This document shows positions 20,433 through 33,306 of a stretch of 64,000 nucleotides of DNA, piece after piece (the stretch's first letter is position 1; every line of letters begins with the position of its first letter). This DNA comes from Pohlia nutans. Taxonomy: Eukaryota; Streptophyta; Bryopsida; Bryales; Mniaceae. The position numbers and the translations under genes are program-made. The stretch is from positions 560,501 to 624,500 of the forward strand of contig CM040099.1 of the NCBI GenBank assembly GCA_022496805.1, in the 5' to 3' direction. The notes below the pieces were generated by a model, which was not told the DNA's origin, ran no database searches, and saw only the letters and a list, made by a program, of their open reading frames with translations.

Positions 20433-23162
20433 ATGGCATCTTATGAGGGTGAGGGTCCCAAAGTGGTGGACAAATTCGATGGTGTGAATTTCCACTTGTG
20501 GAAGTTCAAAATGGAGATGGTCATGGCGGAGAAGGAGTTGTGGGACATTGTCGACGGTAGTAAGGAGCCCCCTCAATCTACTACCGACCCGGGCGTGATG
20601 CAAGCATATTTGAGGTTCGAGAAGAAGGCATTTGCCATCTTGGCTCTCAATCTTTCGGATTCCCAACTCGCGCACATTCGTTCGTGCAAGACACCCCGCG
20701 AGGCATGGGCCAAGCTTTGCAACATTCACGAAGCAAAGAGTTTGGCCAACATATTGTTTTTGCGGCGCAAGTTCTTCACCATCAAGATGGAGGAAGAAGA
20801 CGACATGTTGGCGCACATCAACAAAGTCAAGGCACTCGCGGATCAACTCAACGGTGCGGACGTGACCATTTCCGATGGGGATGTTGTGATGACCCTTTTG
20901 GAAAGCCTACCACCCTCGTACGAGTATCTCATCGTGGCCATGGAGTCAAGACCATTTCGGAGCTCACATTGGACTATGTGACCTCGCGGTTGTTGCACGA
21001 GCTCTCGCGGCGAAAGGAGAATGAGTCTCGTGGAGATAGTGCGGCTCTCATGGCAAAGCAATCCAAGAATGGAGGCGGTGGGAGCTCTAGCGATAAGGCG
21101 TGCTTCTATTGCGGTAAGAAGGGCCACATTGCCAAGTTTTGTTACAAACGCAAGAGGGATGAGAAGGGGGAGAGTGCAAACAACACTAAAACTCGTGATG
21201 ATGATGATGAGTATGCGTTTACTATGCGGTATGTCTCTTGGGATGCAAGCATGAGTGATGGCAAAGACGAGTATACAATGGTGGCAAGCAATGTATCGTG
21301 CAATGGTAGTACGAGTGATTGGATTGTTGATTCGGGGGCTACAAGCCACATGTCACCACATAAAACTTGTTTTCATTCGTATGCTCTCATTAACCCAAGG
21401 AGGGTGATTTTGGGAGATGATACGGTGCTTGAGGCCATTGGCAAAGGCCAACTTGTTGTAGACACCGAGGTGAGGGGTCGTGTGAAGACAATCACTATCC
21501 AAGATGTCCTCCACGTTCCCAAATTAACGGCAAATTTACTATCGGTGAGGCAATTAGTGACAAAGCACTTGAGGGTTAAGTTTAGTGATAAGGGGTGTTA
21601 TGTGTTGTCACCGAGTCGAGATGAGGTGGCCATCATTGAAGAACACGAGGGCTTGTACCACATCAAGTTCTCGAAGGTGCATTCCAAGGAATCGGCGGCG
21701 TTGGCGCATTCAAACTTGAAGGACGACAAGTTGGCGTTGTGGCATCGTCGACTCGGCTATTTGAACATCAAGAGTGTGAAGATACTACGCGGCATGGTAA
21801 GTGGCATGGACCTTCATCAATTGAAAGTGGATGCTTCTTCATTCACTTGTGAAGGTTGCATTGAAGGTAAGCAACAACGGATGCCATTTGCGGGTGAAGC
21901 GGCGACTCGGGCCACGAAGGTTTTGGAGATTGTGCATTCGGATGTGTGTGGTCCAATGAAGACCACGTCGATGGGAGGTTGCAAGTACTTTGTGACCTTC
22001 ATCAATGACTTTTCAAGGAAGATTTGGCTCTACCCAATCAAGGCCAAGAGTGAGTGCTTTGACAAGTTCAAGGAGTTCAAGACATTGGTGGAGAACCAAT
22101 CCGAGATGAAGATCAAGGTGTTTCGATCAGAAAATGGCAGAGAGCACATGTCCAAGAAGTTTGACGAGCTATTGAAGAAAGAAGGCATCGCACGCCAAAC
22201 TTCGGCTCCGTACACGCCTCAACAAAATGGAGTTGCGGAGCGTGCAAATCGCACCATTGTAGAGATGGCGAGGAGCATGTTGCACGTTCAAAACTTGAAG
22301 TTGGACCTTTGGGCGGAAGCGGTGGTGAATGCGGTGTACACTCGCAATCGGTGTCCAACAAGCGCGGTTGAAGGCATGACACCGGAGCAAGCGTGGAGTG
22401 GGAGGCAACCATGTGTTGCACACATGCGCATCTTTGGATGGATTGCATACGCAAAGGTTCCCGACGAACGGAGGACTAAACTCGAGGCTAAGGCCTTAAA
22501 GTGTGTGTTTCTTGGGTATTGTGAAGGTACCAAGGCATATAGACTCATGTCGGTGGACACGAGGAAGATCATTCGGTCACGTGATGTGGCGTTTTGTGAG
22601 GAGTCTACGATGGAGGCTCCTTTGGAGGTTGGTCCAAGTGGGAGTAGTGGAGACGTGTTGGTGGACACACCCTCCAAGTCCCCTAGTGTTGTTGATGTAA
22701 GTGGTGAGGACGGTGATGACGAAGATGGTGACACGGAGGTTGTTGAAGCGCCATCGAGCTCAAAGGCCAAGAATGGTGCAAAGGACCCGCAAGAGGAGCA
22801 AATTTCTTCAAGCAAGCGGCGGTACCCCGAGAGATTGCGCAAGCCACCTGGAGAATGGTGGAAGAATCACATCTTCCCTCAAGAGGATGACAAGCATGCG
22901 AATGTGGCATCATCGGATGGTCCATTGACCATTCGTGAAGCCATACAAGGTGAGGATGCGGTCAAGTGGGAGCGCGCCATGCAAGAGGAGTACGACTCTC
23001 TAATTGCTAATGGTACGTGGCAATTAACTCCCATTCCAAAGGATCGCAACCCCATTGGTTGCAAATGGGTGTTTCGGACAAAGAGGGATGTTTCGGGTAA
23101 TGTGGTGCGTCACAAGGCAAGACTAGTAGCCAAGGGTTTCGCGCAAGTGCATGGGGTAGACT
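20433..23162 (+). pseudogene. gag-pol of outer copia, 5' part
   Basis: The start is the ATG of MASYEGEGPKVVDKFDGVNF. A one-base deletion near 20952 shifts the frame within gag relative to the inner element. Downstream come the zinc knuckle CFYCGKKGHIAKFC, the protease motif DSGATSH, the integrase zinc-binding region (LALWHRRLGYLN) and the catalytic core. The second integrase Asp is changed: FRSENGREH stands where the inner copy has FRSDNGGEF. The frame enters reverse transcriptase (GCKWVFRTKRD) and is cut by the inner element at 23163. The frameshift, catalytic change and insertion make it non-functional. Confidence 0.9.
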
Positions 23163-23480
23163 TATTGAAGGTTAGATTAGAATGCCAAAGCCTCACACAA
23201 ACACTTGGAATGCATAGGAAAGAGATGATCTTTACTCATGGGCTGCCCCTCTTAAGTAGCACACCCAAGGGAGTCCCCTTGGCAAACCATTTGGGACATC
23301 AGCCCATACTCCACTCCTAGTACACTAGGATCAGCCCATATCACTTGGGAGACCCAATTCTCATTACTTCTAACTAGTACCACTTCTCTAGTTGCAAGTC
23401 TAGCTCATTCGCATCATCTACTCTAGCTAATGCGCATGGCTATGAGCAACTTCAGCCCACGCAATCATCCTACTTCAACA
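23163..23480 (-). repeat. 3' LTR of inner copia
   Basis: This 318-bp LTR starts TGTTGAAG and ends TTCAATA in element orientation. It is preceded by the polypurine tract AAAGTGGGAG at about 23481-23490. Confidence 0.95.
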
Positions 23481-26400
23481 CTCCCACTTTGCGAATAGTC
23501 AAAGCCTTGGAGCCCAAATGCCACCACTAGTCTTTGATGTCGATCTCTCGCAAGAGCCTTTGTGAGCACGTCCGCCACCATGTGCTCCGTTGGACAATAC
23601 TTCAACTCTATCACCTTCATCTCTAACTTCTCTCGAATGAAGTGATATTGCACATCAATGTGCTTTGTACGTGAGTGATGCGTTGGATTCTTCGCCAATG
23701 ACATACTCCCTTGGTTGTCACACATGATTGTTGTAGCCTCCTTTTGAGTGCATCTCACATCCGCCATTAGTTGCCTCAACCAAATGGCCTCCTTCGTACC
23801 GTGGCTCGTCGCCATGTACTCCGCCTCAACCGTTGACGTGGCCGTGGTTTGTTGGCGCTTGCTATTCCATGAAACGGCCCCCGATCCAACTTTGAACATG
23901 TACCCCGTGGTGGATCTACGATCATTGGTATCACCCGCATAATCCGCATCACAATACCCACTCAACACAATGTTGTCACCTCCAAGACACAACCTCACAT
24001 CACTTGTGCCTTTCAAGTACCGCATGATCCTCTTGACCGCAACCCAATGACTTGAACCCGGTCTTGCCATGTGTTGACTCACAACGCTGATTGGATACGC
24101 AAGGTCCGGCCTTGTTGCAATCATAGCATACATCAATGACCCTACAGCTTGCTTGTATGGCACATCCACCATAGATTGAGCCTCTAATGCATACTCCTCA
24201 TCGGTGAGTTTCACGAGTTTGGAATTCACATCCAATGGAGTGCCAACCGGTTTGCAATCCTCCATGCCAAAGCGTTTGAGAACATCCATAACATACTTGC
24301 TTTGATTCATTGTTATGGTACGTGTTGCTCTATCTCGCACAAACTCAACTCCTAAACAAAAGTGCAACTCACCCAGATCACTCATCTCGTACTCGTTCTC
24401 AAACATTGCCTTCAATGCCTTCAAAGAGCTCATACAACTTGCAAGGATGATCAAATCATCCACATATATGATCACGATGACCACATGTTGCCCTTTTGCA
24501 TGAAATACAAGCTGTGATCAGCGATGCTCCTTGTGACCCGATATGAACAAGAAACGTGTCAATCTTTTGATACCATGCGCGTGGAGATTGCTTCAACCCA
24601 TACAATGACTTGTTCAACTTGCAAACAAGGTTCTCATTACCTCGTTGCACAAATCCTTCGGGTTGTACCATGTAGATGTCCTCGTCCAACTCGCCGTTCA
24701 AGAACGCCGTCTTCACATCCATTTGATGCATTTCCAAATCCATGGCAGCCCCGATGGCCAAAATGCATCGAATAGTGGTGAATTTCGCCACCGGTGCAAA
24801 GGTCTCATGAAAATCAACACCTTCGATTTGTGAAAAGCCCTTTGCCACCAATCTTGCCTTATAACGAACCACATCACCCGTTGCATCTCTCTTTGCACGA
24901 AATACCCACTTACAACCGATAGCGTTGCGATTCTTGGGGAGGGGAGTCAATTCCCAAGTGCCATTGTCCATCAACGATTTGTACTCCTCTTGCATGGCTT
25001 GCTCCCACTTGTTTGCATCATCACAACTCAATGCTTCACGAATCGTCAATGGAGCATCTAAAAGTGCAACGTTTGCATGCTCCTCCTCACCTTGAGGGAG
25101 AATATGATTCTTCCACCACTCGCCAAGTGGTCTACGATTTCTCTCTGGATAACGACGATCGCTCGAGGATGCATTGTCTTCAACCGCCGTTGCTTGTGCC
25201 TTTTTCTCGCCATTCTTCGTCTTCAAAGGTCGCTCCTCAATATGTTCCTCATCACCACCATCTTCGTCATCTTCGTCTTCATCAACAATATCAATAACGG
25301 GAGATTTGGAAGATTGGTCGACAATCGCTGGTTTATCGCCACTTCTCCCACTTGGACCATCGTCCAAATTGTCTTCAACCTTGGAATTCTCGCAAAATGT
25401 CACATCACGAGCTCGAATGATCTTCTTGGTCTCGAGCGACATGAGCCTGTACGCCTTGGTACCTTCACAATATCCAAGAAACACACATTTTGTTGCCTTG
25501 GCCTCAAGTTTGGTTCTTTGAGAATCGGGTACCTTTGCAAATGCGATGCATCCAAATGTGCGCATGTGCTCCACGCGGGGTGGCCTCCCACTCCACGCTT
25601 GCTCCGGTGTCATGTTTTTAACCGCACTCGTCGGGCATCGGTTGCGTGTGTACACCGCAGTCACCACCGCTTCCGCCCAAAGGTCCAAACCCAAATTTTG
25701 TGCATGCAACATACTCCTTGCCATTTCCACAATTGTTCGATTTGCACGCTCTGCAACTCCGTTTTGTTGTGGTGTATATGGCGTTGTCGTTTGTCTAGCA
25801 ATGCCTTCTTTCTTCAATAACTCTCCAAATTGGTTGGACATGAACTCGCCGCCATTATCCGATCGAAACACCTTGATCTTGTGCTCGGATTGCTTCTCAA
25901 CCAACGCTTTGAACTCTTTGAACTTCTCAAAACACTCGCTCTTTGCTTTGATCGGATACAACCATATCTTCCTCGAAAAATCATCAATGAACGTCACAAA
26001 ATACTTGCAACCCCCCATAGACGTGGTCTTCATTGGACCACACACGTCGGAATGCACAATCTCAAGTACCTTGGTTGCACGAGTTGCCCCATCAACTGGA
26101 AACGGTGAGCGTTGTTGCTTGCCTTCAATACAACCCTCACATGTGAATGAACTAGGCGCGGCGTGTGATTGTGCAAGATCCATGCCACTTACCATTCCAC
26201 GCAGTGCTTTCACACTCTTGACATTCAAATGCCCGAGACGACGATGCCACAACGCCAACTTGTCTTCGTTTGAACTTGATTGCACCAACGTTGCCGATTC
26301 CGCCGCGTGCATCTTGGAGAACTTGATTTGGTACAAGCCGTTGACTTCGTGTATAATGGCCACCTCCTCACGACTTGGAGACAACACAAAACACCCTTGG

Positions 26401-27536
26401 TCGCTAAATTCCACTCGCAAATGCTTCATCACCAAATGTCGCACCGATAAAAGATTTGCCTTCAACTTGGGAACGTGGAGGACATCATGGATGGTAATTG
26501 TCTTCACACGACCCTTCACCTCGGTGTCTACGACGATGGATCCTTTACCCACGGCTTGAAGAACCGTATCATCACCCAAAATGACATTCTTTGGAGATAT
26601 GACGTGATATGATTGGAAACAAGTCCTAATGGGCGCCATGTGACTCGAGGCTCCCGAATCAACAATCCAATCGATCACACTACCATTGCATGACACGTCA
26701 CTTGCCATCATTGCATACTCGTCCCCGTCATCACTACAAGAAGAGACGCTGGTCATAAATGCGTACTCATCACCTGCATCGTTGACCTTTGTATTGTTGG
26801 CACTTTCCTCTCTCTTGCGTTTGTAGCAAAATTTTGCCAAGTGGCCCTTCTTACCGCAATAGTAGCATACCTTGTCTGTAGAGCTCCCACTCGCACCGCT
26901 CTTGGATTGCTTCGCCACAAGCGCCGCGCTATCGCCACGAGTCTCGTTCTCTTTGCGCCGAGAGAGTTCATGCAACAACCGTGATGTCACATAATCAAGA
27001 GTGAGCTCGCTAATGGGCCTACTCTCCATAGCAACGATAAGATACTCGTACGACGGCGGCAAACTCTCGAGGAGCGTCATAACGATATCACCGTCGGTAA
27101 TGTTGACGTCTGCGCCGTTGAGCTGATCCGCAAGAGCCTTGACTTTGTTGATGTGCCCCAACATGTCGTCGTTTTCTTCCATCTTGATGGTGAAAAACTT
27201 ACGCCTCAAAAACAAGATATTGACCAAGCTCTTTGCCTCATGAATATTGCAAAGCTTGGCCCATGCCTCGGCGGGAGTCTTGCACGACCGAATATGAGAA
27301 AGCTGGGAATCAGAAAGATTAAGAGCCAAAATCGCAAAGGCCTTTTTCTCTCGCCGAGTGTACGCAGTTCGTACCCTAGCCTCGGCGTCGGACGAAGGCG
27401 GTTCCTCACTACCCTCAACTATCTCCCACAATTCTTTTTCGGCCATGACCATTTCCATCTTGAATTTCCATAAGTGGAAGTTGACGCCATCGAACTTGTC
27501 TACAACCTTAGCACCTTCACCCTCAAATGTAGCCAT
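23465..27536 (-). pseudogene. gag-pol of inner copia, two small frameshifts
   Basis: The start is the ATG of MATFEGEGAKVVDKFDGVNF at 27536. In order it has the gag domain, CCHC knuckle CYYCGKKGHLAKFC, protease DSGASSH, integrase core (HSDVCGPMK, FRSDNGGEF, GVAERANRT), reverse transcriptase (MDVKTAFLNGELDEDIYM and YVDDLIILAS) and RNase H (DADYAGDTNDRRS, VEAEYMA, KHIDVQYHF). The integrase triad looks intact. Two single-base losses near 24540 and 24500, just before YVDD, break the frame in reverse transcriptase. It is very similar to the outer gag-pol and belongs to the same family. Confidence 0.92.
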
Positions 27537-27563
27537 ATCCTTGATTGAAGGACGTACGCTCAC

Positions 27564-28495
27564 AAAATTCAGCCCCTAGAAAGCTAAGAAAAATTGTTTT
27601 TATGATTTTTTGACAATTTTGTGATTTGTGAAGCAAATTGCACACGTATGTGCTTTTAATGCCTCCAAACTAATTCCAAACACTAAATCAGCACCTTTGT
27701 GCTACACATCAACCTCACAACATTCAATCGTGATGGTTCTTAGTGAATTTGCACAAGATCATACCACAACACCCTAACTAGGAGAATTGCGCACTCGTTG
27801 GCTCAAATCCACTCAAATCAGCACCCTTGTGCTTCACAACATGTAATGCACCCTATGGACACCCTTGTGCCTTCCAAGGACTCTAAATCAATGCAAATTC
27901 AGCCCCTTCAAGTCCTAATTGCATTGAAATTCATCAAATCAGCCCCGTTGTGCATTCACTAACCCAAACTCTAATTTTGAGCACTCCAAGGGCATAACTC
28001 ACATTCCAAACCCTTGTGCAAGAATTGCAATACCAAAATCAGATTGTAGACTCACCCCAAGAGCCTCAAAGCATAAAAGTGCCTTGCAACAACACAAGTG
28101 CACAAATTGAGCACAAATTGAACCAATAGGCTCCAATAAGTTCCAATAAGCTCCAATAAGCTCCAATCAGCTCCAATATACTCCAACAAGCACCAATAAG
28201 CTCCAAAGCTCCAATTCAGCCCTTGTAGACGTGTATAAACTCCAAAAGTGCTCCAAAGTGCTCCAAAAGCTCCAAATCAACAAATGATAGCTCCAAAGTG
28301 CGAATTCAGCCCTCCAACACGTAGATCAAAGGTAGGAAGATTGTAATACTTCCCAATGTCGAAATCAACCCACCAAAGCTCGAATTCAGCCCTCCAAAGT
28401 TCCAAATCAGCGCTCCAATACTCCAAAATTAGCGCTCCAACGCACGACCTCTACACAATGAGCAATCTAATCTTTGACTCACGCAAAACACATGA
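27564..28495 (-). other. Untranslated leader of inner copia with short repeats
   Basis: Between primer site and gag lies about 930 bp without a gene. It contains repeats of CTCCAATAAG and CTCCAAAG (28120-28440). It also has AGCACAAAGGTGCTGATTT-like stretches shared with the outer leader at 20170-20350. Confidence 0.7.
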
Positions 28496-28509
28496 GTGGG
28501 CCCATAACC
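28496..28509 (-). other. Half-tRNA primer binding site of inner copia
   Basis: This is the reverse complement of the site at 19608-19621, with the same 14 bases, directly inside the 5' LTR. Confidence 0.8.
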
Positions 28510-28827
28510 TATTGAAGGTTAGATTAGAATGCCAAAGCCTCACACAAACACTTGGAATGCATAGGAAAGAGATGATCTTTACTCATGGGCTGCCCCTCTT
28601 AAGTAGCACACCCAAGGGAGTCCCCTTGGCAAACCATATGGGACATCAGTCCATACTCCACTCCTAGTACACTAGGATCAGCCCATATCACTTGGGAGAC
28701 CCAATTCTCATTACTTCTAACTAGTACCACTTCGCTAGTTGCAAGTCTAGCTCATTCGCATCATCTACTCTAGCTAATGCGCATGGCTATGAGCAACTTC
28801 AGCCCACGCAATCATCCTACTTCAACA
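28510..28827 (-). repeat. 5' LTR of inner copia
   Basis: This 318-bp LTR matches 23163-23480 with three substitutions. Confidence 0.95.
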
Positions 28828-28832
28828 AGACT

Positions 28833-30190
28833 TTCACGAGACGTTTGCTCCTGTGGCCAATTTCACCACCATTCGATGCATTCTTGCGATTGGAGCGGCC
28901 ATGGACTTGGAAATGCATCAAATGGATGTGAAAACCGCTTTTTTGAATGGCGATTTGGAGGAGGACATCTACATGGTGCAACCCGAGGGCTTTGTGCAAC
29001 AAGGTAATGAGCACCTTGTTTGTAAGTTGCAAAAATCATTGTATGGGTTGAAACAATCTCCATGAGCGTGGTACCAAAAGATTGACACGTTCTTGCTTGC
29101 ACACGGGTTTACTAGGAGCATTGCGGATCATAGTCTCTACTTCATGCAAGAGGGACAACATGTGGTGATTGTGATCATATATGTTGATGATTTGATCATT
29201 CTTGCAAGCCTCATGAGTTCAATGAATGCATTAAAAGGCATGCTTGAGAGAGAGTACGAGATGAGTGATCTTGGAGAATTGCACTTTTGTCTTGGTGTTG
29301 AGTTTGTGCGAGACAGGGCTACACGCACTATCACCATGAGTCAAGGCAAGTATGTGATGGACGTGCTCAAGAGATTCGGGATGGAGGATTGTAAGCCCGT
29401 GGCAACACCATTGGATGCAAACTCCAAGCTCGTCAAGCTTTCGGAGGAGGAGTATGCGGCGGAGGCCAAATCCATGGCGGAGGTGCCATACAAGCAAGCG
29501 GTGGGGTCGTTGATGTATGCGATGATTGCGACACGGCCCGACCTTGCGTATCCAATTAGCGTGGTGAGTCAACACATGGCGAGACCGGGCTCAATGCATT
29601 GGATGGCGGTCAAGAGGATCATGCGCTACTTGAAGGGCACAAGCGATGTCAAGTTGTGTCTTGGCGGCAAAGACATTGTGCTGAGTGGCTATTGCGACGC
29701 GGACTACGCGGGAGACACGAGCAATCAAAGATTGACAACGGGCTACATGTTCAAGGTCGGATTGGGAGCGGTATTGTGGAATAGCAAGCAGCAACAAACC
29801 ACGGGGACATCAACGGTGGAGGCCGAGTACATGGCTATGAGCCATGCCACGAAGGAGGCCATTTGGTTGAGGCAACTAATGGTCGATGTGGATTGCACAC
29901 AAAGTGAGGCGAAAACGATCATGTGTGACAACCAAGGGTGCATTTCACTTGCAAAGAACCCTACACATCATTCACGCACGAAGCACATTGATGTGCAATA
30001 CCACTTCATTCGGGAGAAGTTGGAATTGGGAGTTATACGATTGGAGTATTGTCCAACGGAGCACATGGTGGCGGCTGTGCTCACAAAGGGTCTTTGTAGA
30101 GACCGACACCAACGATTAGTAATAGCATTTGGACTTAGAGGCTTTCGCTCTACGCAAAGTGGGAGTATTGAGGTAATTGATGTACGGTAG
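28833..30190 (+). pseudogene. pol of outer copia, 3' part (RT and RNase H)
   Basis: The frame resumes after the inner element with HETFAPVANFTTIRCILAI and MDVKTAFLNGDLEEDIYM. A TGA near 29064 interrupts QSP-AWYQK where the inner copy has Arg, consistent with a CGA to TGA change. Downstream are YVDDLIILAS and the RNase H motifs (DADYAGDTSNQR, VEAEYMA, CDNQGCISLAKN). The stop lies within the right LTR. Confidence 0.92.
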
Positions 30191-30422
30191 TATTGCTAGG
30201 AGCCAAAGAGGTTCGGGTGCTAAATAATGGTGTGTGGGAAGAGGGGTTAGGCATGGGCTGATCTCTAGAGTGTCCTTGTGATGAGTTATCCCATATGGTT
30301 TGTCCATGGTGACCTCCTAGTGTACACTACTTAAGGTAGAAGGCCTTTGAGTAAAGATCATCTCTTTCTACGCATTCCTTGTGTGTGTGTGTGCCTTGTG
30401 CTCTCATCTCTTACCTTCAATA
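30166..30422 (+). repeat. Right LTR of outer copia
   Basis: This 257-bp LTR follows AAAGTGGGAG and is followed by the target duplication TACAG and exon 5 of locus B. Confidence 0.95.
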
Positions 30423-32835
30423 TACAGGTATTTCAAGCATGAGTTACTGGAGAAGAAGGCAATTGTCAAGACAGATCTTCCCGTGTTCTTTGAGAGTTGG
30501 ATGGATCCTTCTTCTGAGTATTGCATGTTCTCACCGCAACAGTTGAAGACGTGGACCAGCACACATCTCAAGGGGGTTGGCTGGTATTTGGACTGTAGGT
30601 TGGGTTATGTACATGCAGAGGAAAAGGATTCCAAATCCTCAGCCGAGACTGCCGATACACCTGTCCTGTTGGTTGGTGAATTGGAGAAGCTTGATGAGGA
30701 GGCGCGGCGTAAACTCATTGCTAAGGTTGAGGCTGAAGACAAGAAGAAGGCGTTGAAGATTACTCAACATGAAGAGAAGGTGGCCGCCCGGGAGCAAGTC
30801 AAGATTGAGAAACAAGCAGAGAAGATTGCCAAGAAGGAAGAGAAAAAGAAGAATCCAAAGGTACAAGAAGTCCCAAAGCCTTCTTCTTCTAGTATTGTTG
30901 ATGCAGAATCTCAGGACCAGAGCCAGGAGCAGCGGGGTACCAAGAGGGATTCTGGGTACTTGGAGCTATCGCAAGACAAGGCCTTTTGTGGCCAAATTCG
31001 TGATGTGGTGGACTTAGGAGAGGACCAGGACATCGACGAGTTGGTACTCAACACATCACTTGCAGCTGCTCTTCCACAGGATGAAGATGACCCTGTTCCA
31101 AAGATGTTTGAAGAGATTCAGAGGTTTTTGGATGAAGTATGCGGTTTGACATACTTCTTGGACTCTTTATACTTAAATTTATTTTGTTGAAGCTTGTCTG
31201 GCAATTTTAATTTACTTACATGTGTATGTTTTGATTCTTGTAGCACAAAGCGGACCGCCCACGAGTATTCAAAGGGCATTTGTGCAAGGATCCATGTGTA
31301 GATTTAATTCTTGTGGACATGCCCGAGAACCTGCCTGTTCCCACCATCTCGGATCCGCCGGGACAGATTCCACCATGGAATGCAGCAGAGGACGATTGGC
31401 TTGATCCCATTTTTGATTTTGCAGACAATTACTTAGTTGATGATGGCGCTATCATCATTGTGCATCCATATAGGCAATCAACCAAGGCTAACATACTTGG
31501 TTACGGTAATGCAACGGGTTTTACGTTGTACAAGGACTGGACTTGCATGAATCGACTCCATTTGGCATCACCAGTCAACCATCTGAAGACGGTAAACTCT
31601 CGTGCACTACCTAGTATTTAAAAATTCATTATTATTTTGCTATTACTATTAGCTAACTCTTTTGGTTCTATATGTTGCAGACTCAGCGTTTTGGCATTTA
31701 CCTCTTGGTTCGTGTGTTGCCCGAGGGTGCTCCTGCACGGTTTGCATTTCGATCTATTCCAGCGCTTGAGGCTATGGGATTAGATGTGGGATGTGATGAC
31801 ATGTTACAGAATTTCACCACCAAGAGTTCACAAAAAATGAATGGAATCAAGCCTTGGCGAGGTCCTCGCGAGAAGGATAGCCAGTTCATACAGATGCTGA
31901 TTGAGGCTTCTTCTCGCCCCAACGATGTTGTCTTGGATTGCACCGCTATGACAGGTTTACATTTCTAACATGCTTTCTCGGTATTACTTGGGTTTTATTT
32001 CTTCTATTTTTTGTTTTTGCTTTCTATTTGTTTCAATTTCTCTTTCACTTACTCGGGCTAATTTTTATATGTTTTTTTGATCTATGCCTTGTTTTAGGTG
32101 CGTCGTTGTTGGCATGCCGCCGCGTGCAACGCCACATTGTGGCACTGGAAGACGACCAAGAGCTATATGATGGACTGCTTTTTTCTATGCGACGTGTCCC
32201 TAAACCCGAACCCGCGCCAGTCGTTGCATCATCATCTGCAACTGAGGATCCAGACGCTATTCCATCAGCGGTCGTTCGAGTGTTGAAGAAATCTCGATTC
32301 AGTAAGTAAGTTTGAATTCAATCATTCCAATTGATACAGTTTTGTTTGATGATTTCTTGATCACTTTGATCTCATTTTCATATTTGTTTGTGCAGAAAAA
32401 TGAAGACCACGTATTCTACCGTGCACAGGCCATTCTTTGCACGGCCAAAGTTTCTTGAGAGCCCACCCAAACCTTTTCAGTTGCCATGCTACATTGAGCC
32501 AGTTGCACAGGCTCTTGTAGGACATGGTATGAGGGATCACATTCCAAAGCCAAAGGTGTTGAATTCTGACGCACTTGTATACTTTGATGTTGAGGCTGAA
32601 GAGTCTGATTGTAATGGTATTAGTTCACCGAGCCGCTCTACATCTAGCTCTTGCTCAGGGTCTACTGCTAGCGGTAATTCTAGTGATGATTGAGAGGAAC
32701 TTCGATGTTCTCTCCACATATTTGTACTACTTTCTATTTTATATTTGTAGTGAGACTAAAAGGGCCACTACTTTGGATTTTTACATCTGTGTTGTACTCC
32801 ACATTGCTAACCATTCTATTCTCCTACCTCATTGA

Positions 32836-33189
32836 TTTGTTCAATCCTTTGTTGATGTTGCATTTTTGAATGTCCAATCTCTACACCCTAATTCCTCAAA
32901 TTTTCATTTTTAATTTGCATAGATGTAGTATGTGAATTACACCGATTTCACATTTAAGCTCTAAACCACTCCAATTAAATGCCATCCGTGTTGTACTTCA
33001 CTTTGCTAAAATCCTAAATTTTACTATCCAACCTCATTGATTTGTATACTCTCTTGTTCATGTATAATTTTTCAACGTCTAAACGATACACCCTAAACCC
33101 TAAACTCTAAATTTTTCATAAACTATTTGCATACATGTATGTAAATGGAAAATTTGCAGATCAATTATACTCCAAATTCAATACATACT
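32836..33189. other. Spacer after locus B, no gene seen
   Basis: This is AT-rich 3' sequence with several CACCCTAA/ACCCTAAA stretches. I see no reading frame of note. It probably holds the 3' UTR and downstream part of the locus B unit. Confidence 0.5.
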
Positions 33190-33306
33190 GAATCCACGGT
33201 TATAGGTCTCTTACAGAAAAAAACGAAAAAAAATTGAAAATTTTCTAGGCTCTCAAGCTCTCAGGCCCTCAGGCTCTCCTCTCTAGGCTCACATTCTAGC
33301 ATTCCC
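33190..33306 (+). other. Type-1 terminal block of locus B
   Basis: TCCACGGTTATAGGTCTC is followed by an A-rich stretch, CTAGGCTCTCAAGCTCTCAG subrepeats and a CTAGCATTCCCG tip. Satellite begins immediately after. It is the same tip as locus C. Confidence 0.75.

Larger units (their letters stand above)
23158..28832 (-). mobile_element. Ty1/copia retrotransposon (inner), nested in the outer pol
   Basis: The target duplication AGACT (23158-23162, 28828-28832) restores the outer frame GVDFHETF when the insert is removed. LTRs of 318 bp differ at three positions. The element is in the opposite orientation to the outer one. Its gag-pol is closely related but its LTR is different apart from the tips. 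It has the same polypurine tract and the same half-tRNA primer site. Confidence 0.95.
19346..30427 (+). mobile_element. Ty1/copia retrotransposon (outer), inserted in intron 4 of locus B
   Basis: The element starts TATTGAGG and ends TTCAATA and is bounded by a 5-bp target duplication TACAG (19346-19350 and 30423-30427). The LTRs of 257 bp differ at one base. Behind the left LTR lies a primer site complementary to the anticodon arm of initiator tRNA-Met. The polypurine tract AAAGTGGGAG precedes the right LTR. The duplicated TACAG is the last five bases of the host intron, so a splice acceptor is regenerated after the right LTR. Its pol gene is split by a second copia. Without that insertion it would be about 5.4 kb. 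Confidence 0.95.
17463..32693 (+). pseudogene. Locus B: methylase-fold-like gene split by nested copia elements
   Basis: Exons are 17463-17864, 18400-18594, 18681-18899, 19002-19237, 30428-31136, 31244-31591, 31681-31954, 32098-32305 and 32396-32693, all with GT-AG junctions in phase. The N-terminal exon is Lys-rich. The middle part holds a coiled coil (KKALKITQHEEKVAAREQ). The C-terminal half has VDLILVDMPEN in place of a DPPY-type catalytic motif, then PWRGPREKDSQF and DCTAMTGASLLACRR, a motif-I-like SAM-site sequence. A Ser-rich tail ends it. Exon 3 carries TGA and TAG near 18780-18793; the TAG aligns with a Trp codon of locus A. The catalytic region itself is open. An 11-kb insertion sits in intron 4 but leaves the acceptor intact. 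Probably a pseudogene, better preserved than locus A. Confidence 0.75.

Noticed and set aside
20843..22842. Antisense frames over copia gag-pol
   Set aside because: They are shadows of the real gag-pol frame on the other strand.
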